From the NCBI GenBank assembly GCA_963575745.1, contig CAUYUJ010015283.1, forward strand, positions 57,410 through 121,409: a stretch of DNA of 64,000 nucleotides, given 5' to 3'. The notes under the pieces were generated by a model, which was not told the DNA's origin, did not search any database, and worked only from the letters and a program-made list of their open reading frames with translations. A program made the translations under genes and the position numbers. The stretch is from Prorocentrum cordatum. Its lineage: Eukaryota; Sar; Dinophyceae; Prorocentrales; Prorocentraceae. Shown piece by piece: positions 42,273-52,229 of this stretch. Positions within the stretch are counted from its first letter, which is position 1; each line of letters starts with the position of its first letter.

Positions 42273-43046
42273 CTACGGGGGAGGGGAGGGGCGCCGGGCA
42301 GGCTCTAGGTCGGCCACGGCCCCTCTCGGTTCTGGACGCCCGAAATGGGTACGGAAAGAATGGGTACGATGCCCAACAGCAGTTCTTGTCCATTCTGAAC
42401 AGGACTCGCTGTCCGCGCCGCCGCGGCCTGTGTCCATTTGAGACAGAGGGCCGCCTGCCCAACAGCGGCCGCTGTTGGTTCGGGACAACATTTGCTGTTG
42501 GGCATAGTGCCCATTCTTTCCGTACCCATTTCGGGCGTCCAAATCGGTGCCACGGCGAGCCACGCTCGGGCTCGGCCCGTGCGACCCGCGCGGCGGGCGT
42601 CGCTCGCGGCAGCCACGTGCACGAGCGGGGCGGCGAGGGGGGGGGACTGGGAGCAAACTGTCGTCCTGCTTGTGTGTCGTTCTTGTCGATCCGCGCGCCG
42701 CGTTCCCCCCTTTCCCTCGTCTTCGCCATCGCTGCCGTCGCCATCGTCGCCGCCGTTTTCGTCGTCGCCGTCGCTGCCGTTGCCGTCGTCGCCGTCGTGG
42801 CTGCGGAGGCCGTCGCCGTCGCCAGGGTCCACCGGCGTCGCCGACGCCGTCGTCGTCGACATCGTTTTCGTCGTCGCCGCCGTCTAGGTAAAAGTTTGGG
42901 TGTTCGCACATGGGCATGAAGACTTGCGCGAAATTGATCGTCGGAGTAGACTCCGCCAGGACGAATGATGTGACCGGCGTTTGCTCTTCAGGCGGAAGCG
43001 TGCCGTCCGTGTTCGGAGAAATTGGAGCGGAAGAAGTTACGGACAT
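42273..43046 (-). CDS. Candidate minus-strand ORF, unknown protein, C-terminus from repeats
   Basis: A 257-codon frame with an ATG at 43046. The first ~75 residues are non-repetitive and protein-like: MSVTSSAPISPNTDGTLPPE, EQTPVTSFVLAESTPTINFA, QVFMPMCEHPNFYLDGGDDE, then an acidic NDVDDDGVGD stretch. The middle is an Arg-rich run from GTC/GCC triplets, and the last third is translated from the inverted-repeat element at 42333-42541 (ARNGYGKNGHYAQQQMLS and similar). If real, the element has captured the 3' end. A competing plus frame at 42911-43053 (MGMKTCAKLIVGVDSARTND) is also protein-like, so strand is not certain. No domain is recognised. Confidence 0.3.
   Translation of the reverse strand: MSVTSSAPISPNTDGTLPPEEQTPVTSFVLAESTPTINFAQVFMPMCEHPNFYLDGGDDENDVDDDGVGDAGGPWRRRRPPQPRRRRRQRQRRRRRKRRRRWRRQRWRRRGKGGNAARGSTRTTHKQDDSLLPVPPPRRPARARGCRERRPPRGSHGPSPSVARRGTDLDARNGYGKNGHYAQQQMLSRTNSGRCWAGGPLSQMDTGRGGADSESCSEWTRTAVGHRTHSFRTHFGRPEPRGAVADLEPARRPSPPP
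42333..42541. mobile_element. GGGTACGG inverted-repeat element (MITE-like), near-intact copy
   Basis: A 209-bp element with long, almost perfect terminal inverted repeats. The left begins TGGACGCCCGAAATGGGTAC and continues GGAAAGAATGGG, then ATGCCCAACAGCA; the right, reversed, matches 47 of the first 49 bases. The centre holds CAGCGGCCGCTGTTGG. The flanks share TCGGT just outside, offset by one base, so a short target-site duplication is possible but not secure. It has no coding capacity of its own. The near-identical ends suggest a recent insertion compared with 8800-9007. Confidence 0.85.
42720..42885. repeat. GTC/GCC degenerate triplet tract
   Basis: CGTCGCCATCGTCGCC-like steps over about 160 bases, lying between the inverted-repeat element and the non-repetitive start of the minus ORF. 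Confidence 0.8.
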
Positions 43047-43061
43047 CGCATAGTATGATTA

Positions 43062-43280
43062 TTAAAACGCATGGGAATATGTTATTGCATTTGTCCGTCG
43101 TTCTATCAATACATATGATACCAGGGACGTGGGGTCCATCTGCGTGTCGGAGACGTCGGTTACCGATTCAGCAGTTGGAGTCCCCGCAGAAGTAGTGCAA
43201 ACATAATATCGTTGGCATGTGCAACGGTATTCTCTGTTACACGATGTGATGCTATACAATGCAATGTTATGTTTAGCCAT
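43062..43280 (-). other. Coding-like minus-strand patch upstream of the candidate ORF
   Basis: A 72-codon frame with ATG reads MAKHNIALYSITSCNREYRC, TCQRYYVCTTSAGTPTAESV, TDVSDTQMDPTSLVSYVLIE. The Ser/Thr/Pro-rich part resembles in style the start of the frame at 42273-43046, so the two could be neighbouring exons. A GT (GTATCATATG) follows the CCCACGTCCCTG on the minus strand, but no matching acceptor is obvious. The DNA is notably less GC-rich than its surroundings. Confidence 0.25.
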
Positions 43281-43498
43281 GCTGTGTTGGTCGGTGCTTC
43301 GCTAGACATTGTCATGTTGCACCGTGTGTTGGATTGAACCACATTGTGACCCATTGTGTTTCATATGCGCTGCTCCCACGCAGCAAAGTCGTACCACATT
43401 CATGCTTGGCTGTTTGGCCAGCCAGCGCGCCCGCACGAGCTTGGGGCATTCCCATAACTCACGAGCTGCGACACATTACAGCCCTCTCCCCGCAGCAT

Positions 43499-43745
43499 GC
43501 ACTCCTAGAAAAAGCGCTGTGCAAGATCGAAACAGGGGGTCATCCTGCCAAGGTGAAGGATGCGCCAGGACTCGATCAAGCGTCGAGGCCGAGTGAGTGT
43601 CCGCTCTCGTCACGCGTGCCGAGGCCAAGAGCAAGCAGGCGCTTCTGGGCTTCGCCGCGGGGAACGACACCGCCCTTGTCAAGAGCACCTTCGCTGGCTG
43701 GCAGGGCGAGTGCCTCGCCAACAAGGAGAGCCCGGGGGGCTGGGC
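43499..43745 (+). pseudogene. Coding relic with one Sfi1-type repeat
   Basis: One plus frame gives ALLEKALCKIETGGHPAKVK, DAPGLDQASRPSE up to about 43595. The next gives ALVTRAEAKSKQALLGFAAG, NDTALVKSTFAGWQGECLAN, KESPGGWAG to about 43745. ALVKSTFAGWQ fits the Sfi1/centrin-binding pattern of two aliphatics, three residues, F, two residues, W; a single repeat is weak evidence. A GTGAGT at 43593-43598 lies at the frame change and could be a splice donor, so an intron is as possible as decay. Downstream frames are Arg/Ala-rich and unconvincing. Confidence 0.4.
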
Positions 43746-43982
43746 TGGCTCCCGAGTTGCGGTGGAGCCCGTGGAGCGGGTTCCGACGCTTGCGCGAGGG
43801 TGCGCGAAAAGCGGAAGGCGTACGACCGCGCGGGAGTGGGGACCGAGCGGCGTCGTTGCCGAGAGTTGGCCAGCCACGTTCGTGGTGCCACGGCGTCGAG
43901 CAGAGGATGTGGCCTGGAGTTGCTGGTGCTATTCGGACCGCCTGATCCCGTGAGGCCTGCCGAGCTTACCCACCATTTTCTC

Positions 43983-44184
43983 TCGACGACCAGCGAGAGG
44001 GCGGGAACTGAGGGGGAGAAGGCCTTCTCAGAAGGTGGCGGGGCTTCTCAGAAGCCCTTCAGCATTTGAGAAGTTTTCTGCGTCTTCGGGGGGGGGCTTC
44101 GAATACTTTTCAGAAGGCCACCGGAGTTCAGAGCCTTCTGAGAAGGCCCGCCGCCTCTCACTTCCCCCCCGGGCTCGCCGCCGA
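43983..44184. mobile_element. TTCTCAGAAGCC inverted-repeat element, copy 3
   Basis: A 202-bp element. Left TCGACGACCAGCGAGAGGGC then GGGAACTGAG; right reversed TCGGCGGCGAGCCCGGGGGG then AAGTGAG. The interior carries CCTTCTCAGAAGG, GGCTTCTCAGAAGCC and CCTTCTGAGAAGG. TTTCTC lies directly outside on both sides (43977-43982 and 44185-44190), a probable 6-bp target-site duplication. Confidence 0.75.
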
Positions 44185-44404
44185 TTTCTCCGCACCTGAC
44201 CACCACTCGGTAGGTAGTGTTGTGCAAGATTTTCTCGGGCCTCTGTCTTTCGGGGAGGGGGCTGCAGAGACCAATGCGAGTGAGGAGCGCAAGAAGGAGA
44301 GGGGAAGGGGATGAGGCAGGGGGAACAGGGGGGATAAGGGGACAGGGGAGGGAGGAACGGGTGGGAGAGGAGGGAGGAAGAGGGTGCAAGACGGAGGGAG
44401 GGGG

Positions 44405-44545
44405 AGAAGGGAGGTGAGGAGGAGGAGGAGGAGGAGGAGGAACACGAAACATAGAAATATAAGAGGTGGAGGAGGAGGAGGAGGAGGAGGAGGAGAGGGA
44501 GGAGGAGGGGGAGGAGGTTGGGAGGGGGAGGTGAGGGGGACGGGC
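44405..44545. repeat. (GGA)n polypurine tracts
   Basis: Two GGA runs separated by a short AT-rich segment with AACATAGAAATATAAG. Confidence 0.9.
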
Positions 44546-45290
44546 GGCAGGGAGGGAAGGGAGGGCAGGAGGGGCAGGTTTGGGCTCCCGCGAGCGGGGG
44601 CCGCCTTTGTCCTCCCACGGCGGCGGGAGAAGCAGGGGGAGCAGGAGGACGGGGAGGAGGGCGGAGGAGGAGGGAGTCAGAGCCCTTTTTTCGACCCTGG
44701 CGATAACGGGTGTGGCCGGAGGGGTGCGAGGGGTGGGGAGTCTGTTCACGTCGCGATTCGCGTTGGCGCCGTCTAGGAGTACCTAGGAATGGCTCGCTTC
44801 CACACGGCGGTGGCGCGAATTGTGTTAATGATAACAAGAATAAGATTCATAATGATGATGCTAATAACAACGGTAATAATAGTAATAATAATACGAAGAT
44901 AAATACGGAATAGCAATACGAATTCAACTCATACATGTAATACTCGTATTCATTAAAAGATATTAATGCCAATAATCGTAGTCGTAGTAGTAATAGTAAG
45001 AGTACTAATAACAAAAAACGGGCGATCTGTCAGAGGATCAAGAAGCCGCGATAATGCTACTGTCCCATGATTTCAGGTGTTCCTGCTGCCCCCTCGAACT
45101 CCAGGGGCCAGGGTCGTCAGGTAATCCATGGAACGCCTGGAGCGCGTCCTGTGCCACTCGCACCCTGACCTCAGGGAGGGGCCAGCGCAGGGCTCTGAGG
45201 GTCCCCCCCGGGCTGTTCCAGCCCCGTTTCCACGGCACTGCACCCTCCAGGAAGCATGGGACACGCAGGTGTGAAGCTTGCTGGATGGTC
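44546..45290. other. Spacer with AT-rich triplet stretch
   Basis: From 44826 to 45010 the DNA is AT-rich with AATAATAGTAATAATAATAC-like steps. The rest is mixed. No gene is recognised. Confidence 0.5.
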
Positions 45291-45860
45291 GTTCGGATTT
45301 CGTGGAGGGCCTCTGCGGGGCCTTTGGGAGGCAGTTTTGATGCCTCTTTTGAGCCTCTTGGGGGCCTCTTGGGGGCCGGGGGCCTCTTGGGGGCGGGCCT
45401 CTGGGGGCCTCTCGGGCGCCTCTTGGAGCCTCCTGGGGGCCTCTTGGGGCCTCCTGGAAGCTTTTTCGGTTCGTGTTCCCCCTCGTGAGCCCCGTTTGAG
45501 GCCGTCTTCGGGCCCTCTTAGGCTGTCATGGGCGCCTCTTGGGCCGTCTTGGGGCGCTCTTAGGCCGTCTTGGGGCTATCGTGGAGGCCTCTTGGGCCGG
45601 TTTGGGGTGGTCTTGGGGGTCTCTTGGGCCGTCTTGGAGCGTCAGAAAGCCGAAAAGGCGAGAACGCCAAATTTTTTCAAAAAGCTCCAGGACAATAAAT
45701 GATGTTTGCCTCTGCGGGACCTCTTGGGAGGCCTCTTGGGGCGTATTGGAGGCCTTGGGCCATCTTAAAGCCATCTTGGGCGTCTTCTAACGATCGTTCG
45801 GCGACTGGGGACCCTCTTGGACCGTCTTGGGGACCTGGGTCGTCATGGATGCCTTGGAGA
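45291..45860 (+). repeat. GGCCTCTTGGGG-family array, copy 3
   Basis: Steps such as GGGGGCCTCTTGGGGGCC, with the conserved insert at about 45625-45712 (GGAGCGTCAGAAAGCCGAAA, AGGCGAGAACGCCAAATTTT). The frame across the insert reads LERQKAEKARTPNFFKK, comparable with 15.9 kb. Confidence 0.85.
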
Positions 45861-46020
45861 GCCCCAGGCAGGCGCCATGTCTGCCCAGGGACCCCCGGTA
45901 ATAGGTGCGATGCACACAGGTGGGTGTGACCAGGTGGATGTGGGTCCCGTAGGACTACAGAAACCCTGCCAGGCAGCCCTTAGCACTCTTCCACGCCTCG
46001 ACGTGCCACAGGCACGGTGG

Positions 46021-46600
46021 CGGATGACGGGAAGCGCATCGGGCGTGGACCGTTTTTCTAAAGTTGTTTTTCTCTATTTATGGGGTTCGCACCGCACCCC
46101 GAATCTCGTTGGCGGATGACGGGAAGCGTCTTCGAGGTACTCGAAGCGAGCTGGACGTTCTGGCTGAATCGGCATCATATATAATAAAGTTCTTACTGCT
46201 ATAGGATGGCGGGTTGCACTTGATGTTTCGTTAGCGGATGACGGGAAGGTCTTCGAGGTACTCGAATCGAGCTGGACGTTCTGGCTGAATCAGCATCATA
46301 TCTAATATGGTTCTTACTCATATAGGATGTCGGATTGCATCTGGCTAATCGTTAGCGGATGACGGGAAGCGCGCTAAGATTCGAAGAGTCGCGCGATGGA
46401 CGTTCTGTTGCCCAGATGGACCTTTTTTATTAATTGGGGAGGTCTAGGAGGGGGAGCGCGCGTTGCGCACTCGTTGTCGGGGACCTGGCGGATGACGGGA
46501 AGCGTCTTCGAGGAACGAGAAGCGAGCTGGACGTGTTGGCTGAATCCTCCTCATATCAGTAAGAGATCTCTTAACTATAGGGGGTGGCGCGCCGCACGGT
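46021..46600. repeat. ~120-bp tandem array around CGGATGACGGGAAGC
   Basis: CGGATGACGGGAAG occurs at about 46021, 46113, 46235, 46356 and 46499, each followed in most units by TCTTCGAGGTACTCGAA, GAGCTGGACGTTCTGGCTGA and a TATAGGATGNCGG segment. It is the left neighbour of the first higher-order unit. Confidence 0.85.
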
Positions 46601-46614
46601 GCGGAGGCTTAGCG

Positions 46615-47860
46615 GATTCCTCGGGATGGCGATTTCGCGTGAGACATCCTCACAAAAATGAGATCTTCGCGACATCGCGTTTAACAAAAACAAGCGTTTC
46701 GTTCGAGACATCTTCGAAAGGTTGATGACTGCGAAATTCTGCCGTCTGTGAAAATTTGCGTTTCGCTTGGGACATCCTCGAAAAAATGCGATGACTGAAG
46801 TTTTTAACTAACTCTTATGTTAAGAATTGCGATTTCGCTAGGGACATCCTCAGAAAACGAGCGGCAGCACGGCGGACCAGAACGAAGAGCACGGCAGAAA
46901 AGTTGCATTTCGCTAGGGACATCCTCAACCAAATGAGATGTCCTCAACCTCGTCTTGATATCGTTCTCGAAGTACCTCTAGATGACACAATGAGAGGCCA
47001 AAACGCACGTCGAGATGGCTGTCAGAACGATTGGGGGACTTCCGAAAATAGAGATTTCGCTAGGGACATTCTCAAAAAGTTAAAACATACACCAGCATCG
47101 ACTTGAAAACTGTTGTTCTTACATAGTTTTGACTTTGCTTCTGAAAAGGCTTCCAGACGGCCCAAGGCAGCCTTCAAAAAATGTCGATTTCGGTAGGGAC
47201 ATCCTCAAACAATTGATGCGTACGACATCGCATCGTAATGATTTAAGGAGGGCATCAGGAAGCAAAAGAAGGCCACAACATGGCCCCAAGAGCGCCCTTC
47301 AGGTTGCTGAAAATAGTGATTTCGCTAGGGACATCTTCAAAACAATAACACATCGAACAACATCGTTTTGAACACTGCTGTTTGAACATCGTCTGGGGAT
47401 CGCTCCTGAAAAGGCTGCTAGATGGCTTAAGTCAGTCATCTATAAATGACGATTTCGCTAGGGACATCCTGAAAAATGAATGTGTGTAACATCGGATTGT
47501 AACGGTTTTGGAAGGCACCAAGAAGGCCCCCAAAGGCCCCTAACAAGCCCAAAGTTGACCTTTAGGAGCGCCCTCGAGACGATCCACAATGGCGATTTCG
47601 CCTGAGACATCCTTACAAAAATGAAATGCTCACAACATCGATTTCATCAAGAATGAGCGTTTCGCCTGAGGCATCCCTTAAACATGGGAAGCAGCGAGTT
47701 CGACAGATGTTCGAAAACTAGCGTCTCGCCTGAGACATCCTAACAAAAATGATATCTTGGAGTGGCGGTTTCAATACCTCTCATGTTAAACATCGCGCTC
47801 TCGCTGCATACATCCACCAAAAAATCGGGCGGAGCATGGTCGGCGAAAAAAAGAGCAAGG
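46615..47860. repeat. Conserved-box array, higher-order unit 1
   Basis: Thirteen copies of the box GATTTCGCTAGGGACATCCT / GCGTTTCGCCTGAGACATCC occur at irregular spacing of about 55-145 bases (near 46632, 46690, 46763, 46826, 46903, 47050, 47184, 47317, 47448, 47591, 47661, 47716, 47797). Spacers differ from one another but are each repeated in order at 52682-53930. Minus-strand frames such as EDVSSETLIF and MSRAKR come from the box itself. Confidence 0.9.
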
Positions 47861-47869
47861 CAAATAATG

Positions 47870-50035
47870 AGCAGTTCTGCCGTGCTCCTTCGCTCACGGG
47901 GTCTATTCTGCAATTCTATTTTTTTTGTTGTACCGTGCTCCTTCGCTCTACGGGCCTATTCTGCCATGCTCCTGGCCATTTTCTGTCACAATCCTTTGTG
48001 ATTGGGGCTTACGATGCCGTGCTCCTGGTCGTTTTCTGCCGTGCGCCTTAGCTCTTGGGGCATATTCTGCCGTGCTCCTTCGCTTTCGGGGTTTATTCTG
48101 TCGTGCTCCTTGTGTTTTTCTTGCATACTCCTTCTCCCCTGGGGCGTATTATGTTGTAGTATTGCATCTATCTTGCCGTGCTCCTTAGCTCTCGCGGTCT
48201 ATTCTGCCGTGCTCCTGGTCATGGGTCGTGTTTTGCAATGCTCCTTCTTTCCTGGCGCCTATTCTGCCGTGCACCTCAGCTCTTGGGATCTATTCTGCCG
48301 TGCTCCTGTTTTTTTTCTGCCGTGCTCCTACGCTCCTGGATCCTAATTTGCCGTGCTCCTTCGCTCTTGGGGTCTATCCAAAGCCGAGCGAGAGGACCTT
48401 CTTCTTGTCATGTTCATGCGCTCCTCTGCCGCAAGCGTCTCGCATGCCTGCCGTGCTCCTTCCTTTTTGGGGTCTATCTGCAGTTCTCTTTAGCGCTTGG
48501 GGTATACTCTGCCGCCTGGTCTTCTTCCGCCGTACTCCTTCGCTCGTCGGGCCTGTTCTGCCGTGATCCTGGTGTTTTTTTTTCTGCCGTCCTCCTTAGC
48601 TCTTGGGGTCTACTCTGCCGTGCTCCTGGTCTTTGTTTGGCCGTTCTCCTTCGCTCTTCTGGCCTCTTCTGTCGTGCTCATTAGCTCTTGGCTATTCTGC
48701 CGTGCTCCTGTTTTTTTTTCTGCCGTGTTCCTTCGCTCTTGGGGCCTCTTCTGTCGTGTTCCTCAGCTCTTGAGGTCTATTCTGCCGTGCTCATGTTTTT
48801 CCCTGTTTTTTTTTTTCTGCCGTGCTCCTTCGCTCATGGGGCCTATTCTGCCGTGCTCCTGGTCTTTTCTGCCGTGCTCCTTAGCTCTGGGGTCTATTCT
48901 GCCGTGGTCCTGGTCTTTTTCTGCCGTGCCCCTGAGCTCTTGGGGTCTATTCTGCCGTGCTCCTGGTCATTTTCTGCCGTGCTTCTTCGCACTTGGGGCA
49001 TCTTCTGCCGTGCTCCTTGTCTCTTGGGTTCTATTCTGCCGTGCTCCTCGTTTTTTTTCTGGTGTGCTCCTTCGCTCTTCGGGCCTATTCTGCCGTGCTC
49101 CTGGTCTTTTCTGTCGTACCCCTTGGCTCCTCTGGCCTTATCTGCTGTGTTTCGGTCTTTTCTGCCGTCGTCCTTAGCTCTTGGGGCATCTTCTGCCGTG
49201 CTCCTGGTTTTTTTCTTGCGTCTTTTTCGCTGTTGAGGCCTATTATGCCGTGCTCCTCAGCTCTTGGGGTCTATTCTGCCGTGCTCCTGGTCTTTTTTTG
49301 CCGTGCTCGGCAGCTCTTGGAGTCTATTCTGCCATGCTCCTGGTTTGTTTCCGACGTGCTCCTTCGCTCATAGGGCCTATTCTGCTGTGCTCCTGGTATT
49401 TGTCTGCCGTGCTCCTGCTTTTTTTCTTCCGTGCTCCTTCGCACTTGGGGCATATTCTGCCGGGTTCCTTGTCTCTTGGGTTCTATTTTGCTGTGCTCCT
49501 CGTCTTTTTCTGGTTTGTTCCTTCGCTCTTGGGGTCTATTTTCCCGCACTCCTTCAGCTCTCGGGGTCTACTCTGGCGTGCTTCTGTTTTTTTTCTGCCG
49601 TGCTCCTTCGCTCTTGGGGCCTATTCTGCCGTGCTCCTGGTCATTCTCTGCCGTGCTCCTTAGCTTTTGGGGTCTATCCTGCCGTGCTCCTGGTCTTTCT
49701 CTGCCGTACTCCTTCGCACTTGAGGCATATCCAGCCCTGCTCCTTAGCTCCTGGGGTCTATTCTGCCGTGCTCCTGGTCTTTTTCTGCCGTGCTCCTTCG
49801 CTCTTGGGGCCTAATCTGCCGTGCTCCTGGTCTTTTTCTGCCTGCTCCTTAGCTCTTGAGGTCTATTCTGCCGTGCTCCTGGTCATTTTCTGCCGTGCTC
49901 CTTAGCTTTTGGGGTGTATTCTGCCGTACTCATTTGCTCTTGGGGTCTATTCTGCCGTGTTCCTTGTCTTTCTCTGCCGTGCTCCTTCGCTCTTGGGGCC
50001 GATTCTGCCGTGCTCCTGATATTTTTCTGCCGTGT
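47870..50035 (+). repeat. CTGCCGTGCTCC array, forward polarity
   Basis: About 60 copies of TTCTGCCGTGCTCC alternate with TGGTCTTTT, TTAGCTCTTGGGGTCTA and TTCGCTCTTGGGGCCTA segments, roughly 34-38 bp apart. All three plus frames are open in turn (Leu/Ser/Cys-rich text), as expected of a stop-poor tandem repeat. Confidence 0.93.
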
Positions 50036-50200
50036 GCGCCCAGAAACTCTGCCAAAACGATCACCGCGACGATCCGCACGGCAGATACAGGAACACGGCA
50101 GAACACACAGAGCACACAGAGGCACGGCAGAACACAGAAGCACGGCAGAACAGGAGCACGGCAGAACACACAGGAGCACAGCAAAACACACCCCGCACGC
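50036..50200 (-). repeat. GAGCACGGCAGAACACA array, reversed polarity
   Basis: The same repeat on the other strand: GGCACGGCAGAACACAG steps. The switch occurs across about 50035-50085, where the normal repeat is replaced by CCAGAAACTCTGCC and flanking non-repeat DNA. Confidence 0.9.
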
Positions 50201-50280
50201 ACGCCGACACGCGCGCCACGGCATACCTGCGCGGCATAACAACAACAGAGCATTTTCCACATGCTTGGTGGACTAAAGCG

Positions 50281-50310
50281 ACGCTTCCCGTTCTTGTCCG
50301 GTCAGGTTCC
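50281..50310 (+). repeat. 30-bp punctuation sequence, copy 1
   Basis: ACGCTTCCCGTTCTTGTCCG followed by GTCAGGTTCC. Preceded by CATGCTTGGTGGACTAAAGC. The same 30 bases close each higher-order unit (55374, 61366, 63424). Confidence 0.9.
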
Positions 50311-50430
50311 CCAGAATGGTAATTTCGCTTGAGACGTCCTCACAAAATGGAGATGTTGGAGGTTATTGTTTAAGACGTTTTATGTAAAAAATGACGATTT
50401 CGCCTGAGACATCCTCAACAAATCGGAAAG
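50311..50430. repeat. Conserved-box pair
   Basis: Two boxes: AATTTCGCTTGAGACGTCCT at about 50321 and GATTTCGCCTGAGACATCCT at about 50395. Confidence 0.9.
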
Positions 50431-50450
50431 AGCGTGTTCTACCGCTGCTG

Positions 50451-50700
50451 ACGGAAAACCGGGGGGGGTCACTACCGGTTCGAACTTCGAACCCCTCCCC
50501 CCCCCCCCCCTCCGGAAAACCGGGGGGGTCACTACCGGTTCGAACCCCTCCCCCCCCCCCCCCCCCCCAGCTCATCATGAAAAGGGGGGGGGGTCACTAC
50601 CGGTTCGAACCCCTCCCCCCCCCCCCCCCTCGAAAACCGAAAACCGGGGGGGTCACTACCGGTTCGAACCCCCCCCCCCCTCGAAAACCGAGTGGGGGTG
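50451..50700. repeat. TCACTACCGGTTCGAACCCC repeats, left group (four direct copies)
   Basis: TCACTACCGGTTCGAAC occurs at 50469, 50529, 50594 and 50653, each preceded by AAACC or AAA plus a G-run and followed by a C-run of up to 18. GGTTCGAACC is itself a perfect 10-bp palindrome. Confidence 0.95.
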
Positions 50701-51235
50701 CGGACAGTGGTGGGGACGGTGTTGGTGGGGACAGTGGTGAGGGGATAGCGGGACAGTGGTGGGGACAGTGGGACAGTGGTGGGGACGGTAGTGGTGGGGA
50801 CAGTGGTGGGGACAATGGTGGGAACAGGGGGGGACAGTGGACAGTGGTGGTGACGGTGGTGGTGGGGACAGTGGTGTGGGGACAATGGGAATGAGGTGGA
50901 AACAGTGGGACAGTGGAGGGTACAATGGTGGTGGGGACAGTGGTGAAGGCGGTGGCGAGGACGGCGGTGGGACAATGGGACAGAGGTACAGTGGGGACAG
51001 TGGTGGGGACAGTGGGGACAGTGGTGGGAACAGTTGGACAGCTCAGTGGGACAGCGGAGGAGTCAGTGGGACAGTGGGGACAGTGGGGATGGTGGGAACA
51101 GTTCTGGGGACAGCGGGGACAGTGCGACAGTGGTGGGGCCACTGGTGGGGACAGTAGGGGCGGTGGTGGAACCAGTGGGGACAGCGGTGGTGAGGACAGT
51201 GGTGCTGGGAACACCAGTGGGGGATGTGATGCGGA
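50701..51235. repeat. GTGGGGACAGTGG minisatellite
   Basis: About 40 degenerate ~12-bp units (GTGGGGACAGTG, GTGGGACAGTG, ACGGTGGTGGGGACA). The minus strand reads as Pro/Thr/His-rich frames, a by-product. Confidence 0.95.
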
Positions 51236-51269
51236 CGGTGGTGGGGACCGGGAGTCGTTTGCTGGCGGT

Positions 51270-51560
51270 GAGTAGGGGGGGGGGGGAAAGGGGAAGGGGG
51301 GGTGCGAACCGGTAGTGGCCCCCTCCAGTTTTCCGGATCCGGAGGGTAGGGGGGGGGGGGGGAGGGGTTCGAACCGGTAGTGACCACCCAACCCCCCGGT
51401 TTCTCGAGCGGGAGGGGGGGGGGGGGGGTCGGGGTGTAGGGGAGGGGGGGTTGCGGGGGGATGGGGGGGGGGGGGGGGGGAGGGTTCCAGCAGGGGGGGG
51501 AGGGGGCATTTTCGGAGGGGGGGGGGGGGGGGACCCCCGGGTTCCGGAGGAAAAGGTTGG
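51270..51560. repeat. GGTTCGAACCGGTAGTGACC repeats, right group (two inverted copies) and G-runs
   Basis: GCGAACCGGTAGTGGCCCCC at about 51303 and GTTCGAACCGGTAGTGACCA at about 51367 are the reverse complement of the left group. Long G-runs (up to about 18) fill the rest. Confidence 0.95.
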
Positions 51561-51639
51561 CAATTTTCCACAGTAAAGCGGCGGTGGATCACGCTCTTTC
51601 ACAAATCGGGATGTTGAAATCGGTCGCGAAATCTTCGGA

Positions 51640-51957
51640 TCATCGAAAATGCGGCTCTCGCCTGAGACATCCTCGAACAAGGGGGGATGTTGCAAACGAT
51701 GCTTTACGACTTCTTATGTTTAGAATTAGCGTTTCGCTTGAGACATCCTCAGAAAATGTCGATTTCGCCTGAGACATCCTCCAAAAACTGAGATGTTGAA
51801 GTATATGTTTGTACGGCATATGTTGGGAGTGCTCTTGGAAGACCTCCAAGGTGGCCCAGAGAGCACCATCATTGAAAAACCATTGTTTTTTTCGATACTC
51901 GTGTTCAAAAGTAAGCGTTTCGCTCGAGACATCCTCAAAAAACACTCGCCCACAGCA
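51640..51957. repeat. Conserved-box cluster
   Basis: Boxes near 51654 (GCGGCTCTCGCCTGAGACAT), 51727 (GCGTTTCGCTTGAGACATCC), 51761 (GATTTCGCCTGAGACATCCT) and 51917 (GCGTTTCGCTCGAGACATCC). Confidence 0.9.
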
Positions 51958-52022
51958 GGTGGAGTTCACTCCCCGCGCGAGTTCAGCCCTCCCTGATGAT
52001 AGCGATGAGGTTGATGACGATA

Positions 52023-52112
<90 letters not shown>

Positions 52113-52114
52113 GA

Positions 52115-52146
<32 letters not shown>

Positions 52147-52187
52147 GTGGTGGTGGTGGTGGTGGTGGATGTGGTGGTGTGGTGATG

Positions 52188-52229
<42 letters not shown>

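Noticed and set aside
46615-47860. CRISPR-like look: a short conserved box with unlike spacers
   Set aside because: The box is too variable, spacing ranges from about 55 to 145 bases, the same spacers recur in order at 52.7 kb, there are no cas genes and the genome is eukaryotic.
50451-50700. GGTTCGAACC taken as a tRNA T-loop
   Set aside because: No anticodon or acceptor stem surrounds it. It is a palindrome in a poly-C/poly-G repeat that recurs six times.
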